A stretch of DNA of 64,000 bases from Bufo bufo (Eukaryota > Chordata > Amphibia > Anura > Bufonidae), in NCBI RefSeq assembly GCF_905171765.1, contig NC_053389.1, positions 220,416,624 through 220,480,623 on the forward strand, written 5' to 3'. The notes beneath the pieces are model-generated. The model did no database searches. It was not told where the DNA came from and saw nothing but the letters and a program-made list of their open reading frames with translations. Every line of letters begins with the position of its first letter. Within the stretch, counting starts at the first letter, position 1. The position numbers and the translations under genes are program-made. Positions 63,568 through 64,000 of this stretch are shown piece after piece.

Positions 63568-64000
63568 TTGGGGGGGCGGAGCCGACTGAGCATGGTGGAG
63601 GACGTGTGCGTCTGAGCTCCTCGCCATAAGCCCGGTCTTTTAGCCTTTTTCATAGCTACCCGACGAGATTATGGGGAAGATTAATAGAGACAAGAGGGGA
63701 GAAGTGGAGAGCACCCCGAAACTGAAAAGCTCGCAAAGCGATATGAGCAAATACCTCAGTAAAATGACCTCTTCGTCCCAGCCGGAACGGGGTAAGGCAG
63801 CGCGGCATGCTCCTACTGCGGAGACGCGGGAAGACGACTCTGATGGTGACAGCTCAGATGCCTGCTCTGAAATACAAGGGGAGCAAGACGCCTTACCGAT
63901 CACCAGAGCCTTCTTGCAGCAATCGCTAGCGCAATCGCTGGACAAAGCTTTGTCGCCAGTCCTGAAGGAACTATCAGACATTAAAACAGAGGTCCTGCAT
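63568..64000 (+). mobile_element. 5' end of an L1-like LINE, cut by the window
   Basis: A GC-rich start (TTGGGGGGGCGGAGCCGAC) follows AT-rich repeat sequence. About 100 bp later an ORF opens and runs off the window. The GGGGGCGGAGCC start is recognised as typical of frog L1 5' ends. Confidence 0.65.
63671..64000 (+). CDS. L1-like ORF1 protein, N-terminal part
   Basis: ATG 63671 opens a frame of 110 codons that continues past the window end. The start MGKINRDKRGEVESTPKLKS is basic, followed by a Ser- and acid-rich linker (REDDSDGDSSDACSEIQGE) and the beginning of a predicted coiled coil (FLQQSLAQSLDKALSPVLKE). This order fits L1-type ORF1 proteins, whose coiled coil forms a trimer before the RNA-binding domains. 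No stop lies in the visible part, so whether the copy is intact cannot be judged. A shadow ORF on the minus strand is ignored. Confidence 0.7.
   Translation, partial: MGKINRDKRGEVESTPKLKSSQSDMSKYLSKMTSSSQPERGKAARHAPTAETREDDSDGDSSDACSEIQGEQDALPITRAFLQQSLAQSLDKALSPVLKELSDIKTEVLH

Overview
The window reads as intergenic DNA from a large, repeat-rich vertebrate genome, most likely a frog or toad. The basis is its repeat mix: a DIRS retrotransposon with a tyrosine recombinase, a Tx1/L1-clade LINE fused to U2 snRNA sequence, a CR1-like LINE, three Tc1/mariner elements, piggyBac and hAT transposons, and many small inverted-repeat elements with TTA/TAA or TTAA target duplications. I found no host protein-coding gene, intact tRNA or rRNA gene, and no CRISPR array. 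The species call is inference; no host gene anchors it.

Layout. 1-3567: AT-rich DNA, a Harbinger-type MITE and a TTAA element ending in a string of hairpins. 3568-9240: a minus-strand CR1-like LINE relic cut into pieces by five later DNA transposons, most with readable target duplications. 9356-13339: a piggyBac element with a decayed transposase. 14143-23659: a 9.5 kb hAT element with a perfect 8-bp target duplication, an uninterrupted 1128-codon transposase and tandem arrays on both sides of it. 24283-27086: two Harbinger-type MITEs and a hAT transposase relic.

27412-44326: apparently one nested block. A small MITE (TTA duplication) is split by a hAT-type element of about 16.7 kb (8-bp duplication, 7/8 match) whose two ends each carry a back-to-back pair of tRNA-like sequences. 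Within it lie a foldback element, a deleted Tc1, a DIRS element, a second copy of the hAT family with different array units, and another Tc1 that has itself been invaded.

44327-48098: MITE fragments and a second hairpin-string TTAA element. 48099-55326: octamer-containing repeats, then the first 40 nt of U2 snRNA joined to a Tx1-like LINE with two related gag-like ORFs and a frameshifted EN-RT ORF; the octamer repeat recurs downstream. 55790-59370: a hAT MITE fragment and a decayed minus-strand endogenous-retrovirus pol. 60526-63182: a TTAA relic split by a SPIN-like hAT element with an 8-bp perfect duplication. 63568-64000: the 5' end of an L1-like LINE, cut by the window edge.

The only long transposon gene without a visible lesion is the hAT transposase at 16895-20281. 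All other coding sequences are broken or truncated. The most unusual structures are the tRNA-like inverted pairs, the hairpin-string ends of TTAA elements, the U2-headed LINE with duplicated ORF1, and the array-flanked hAT family.
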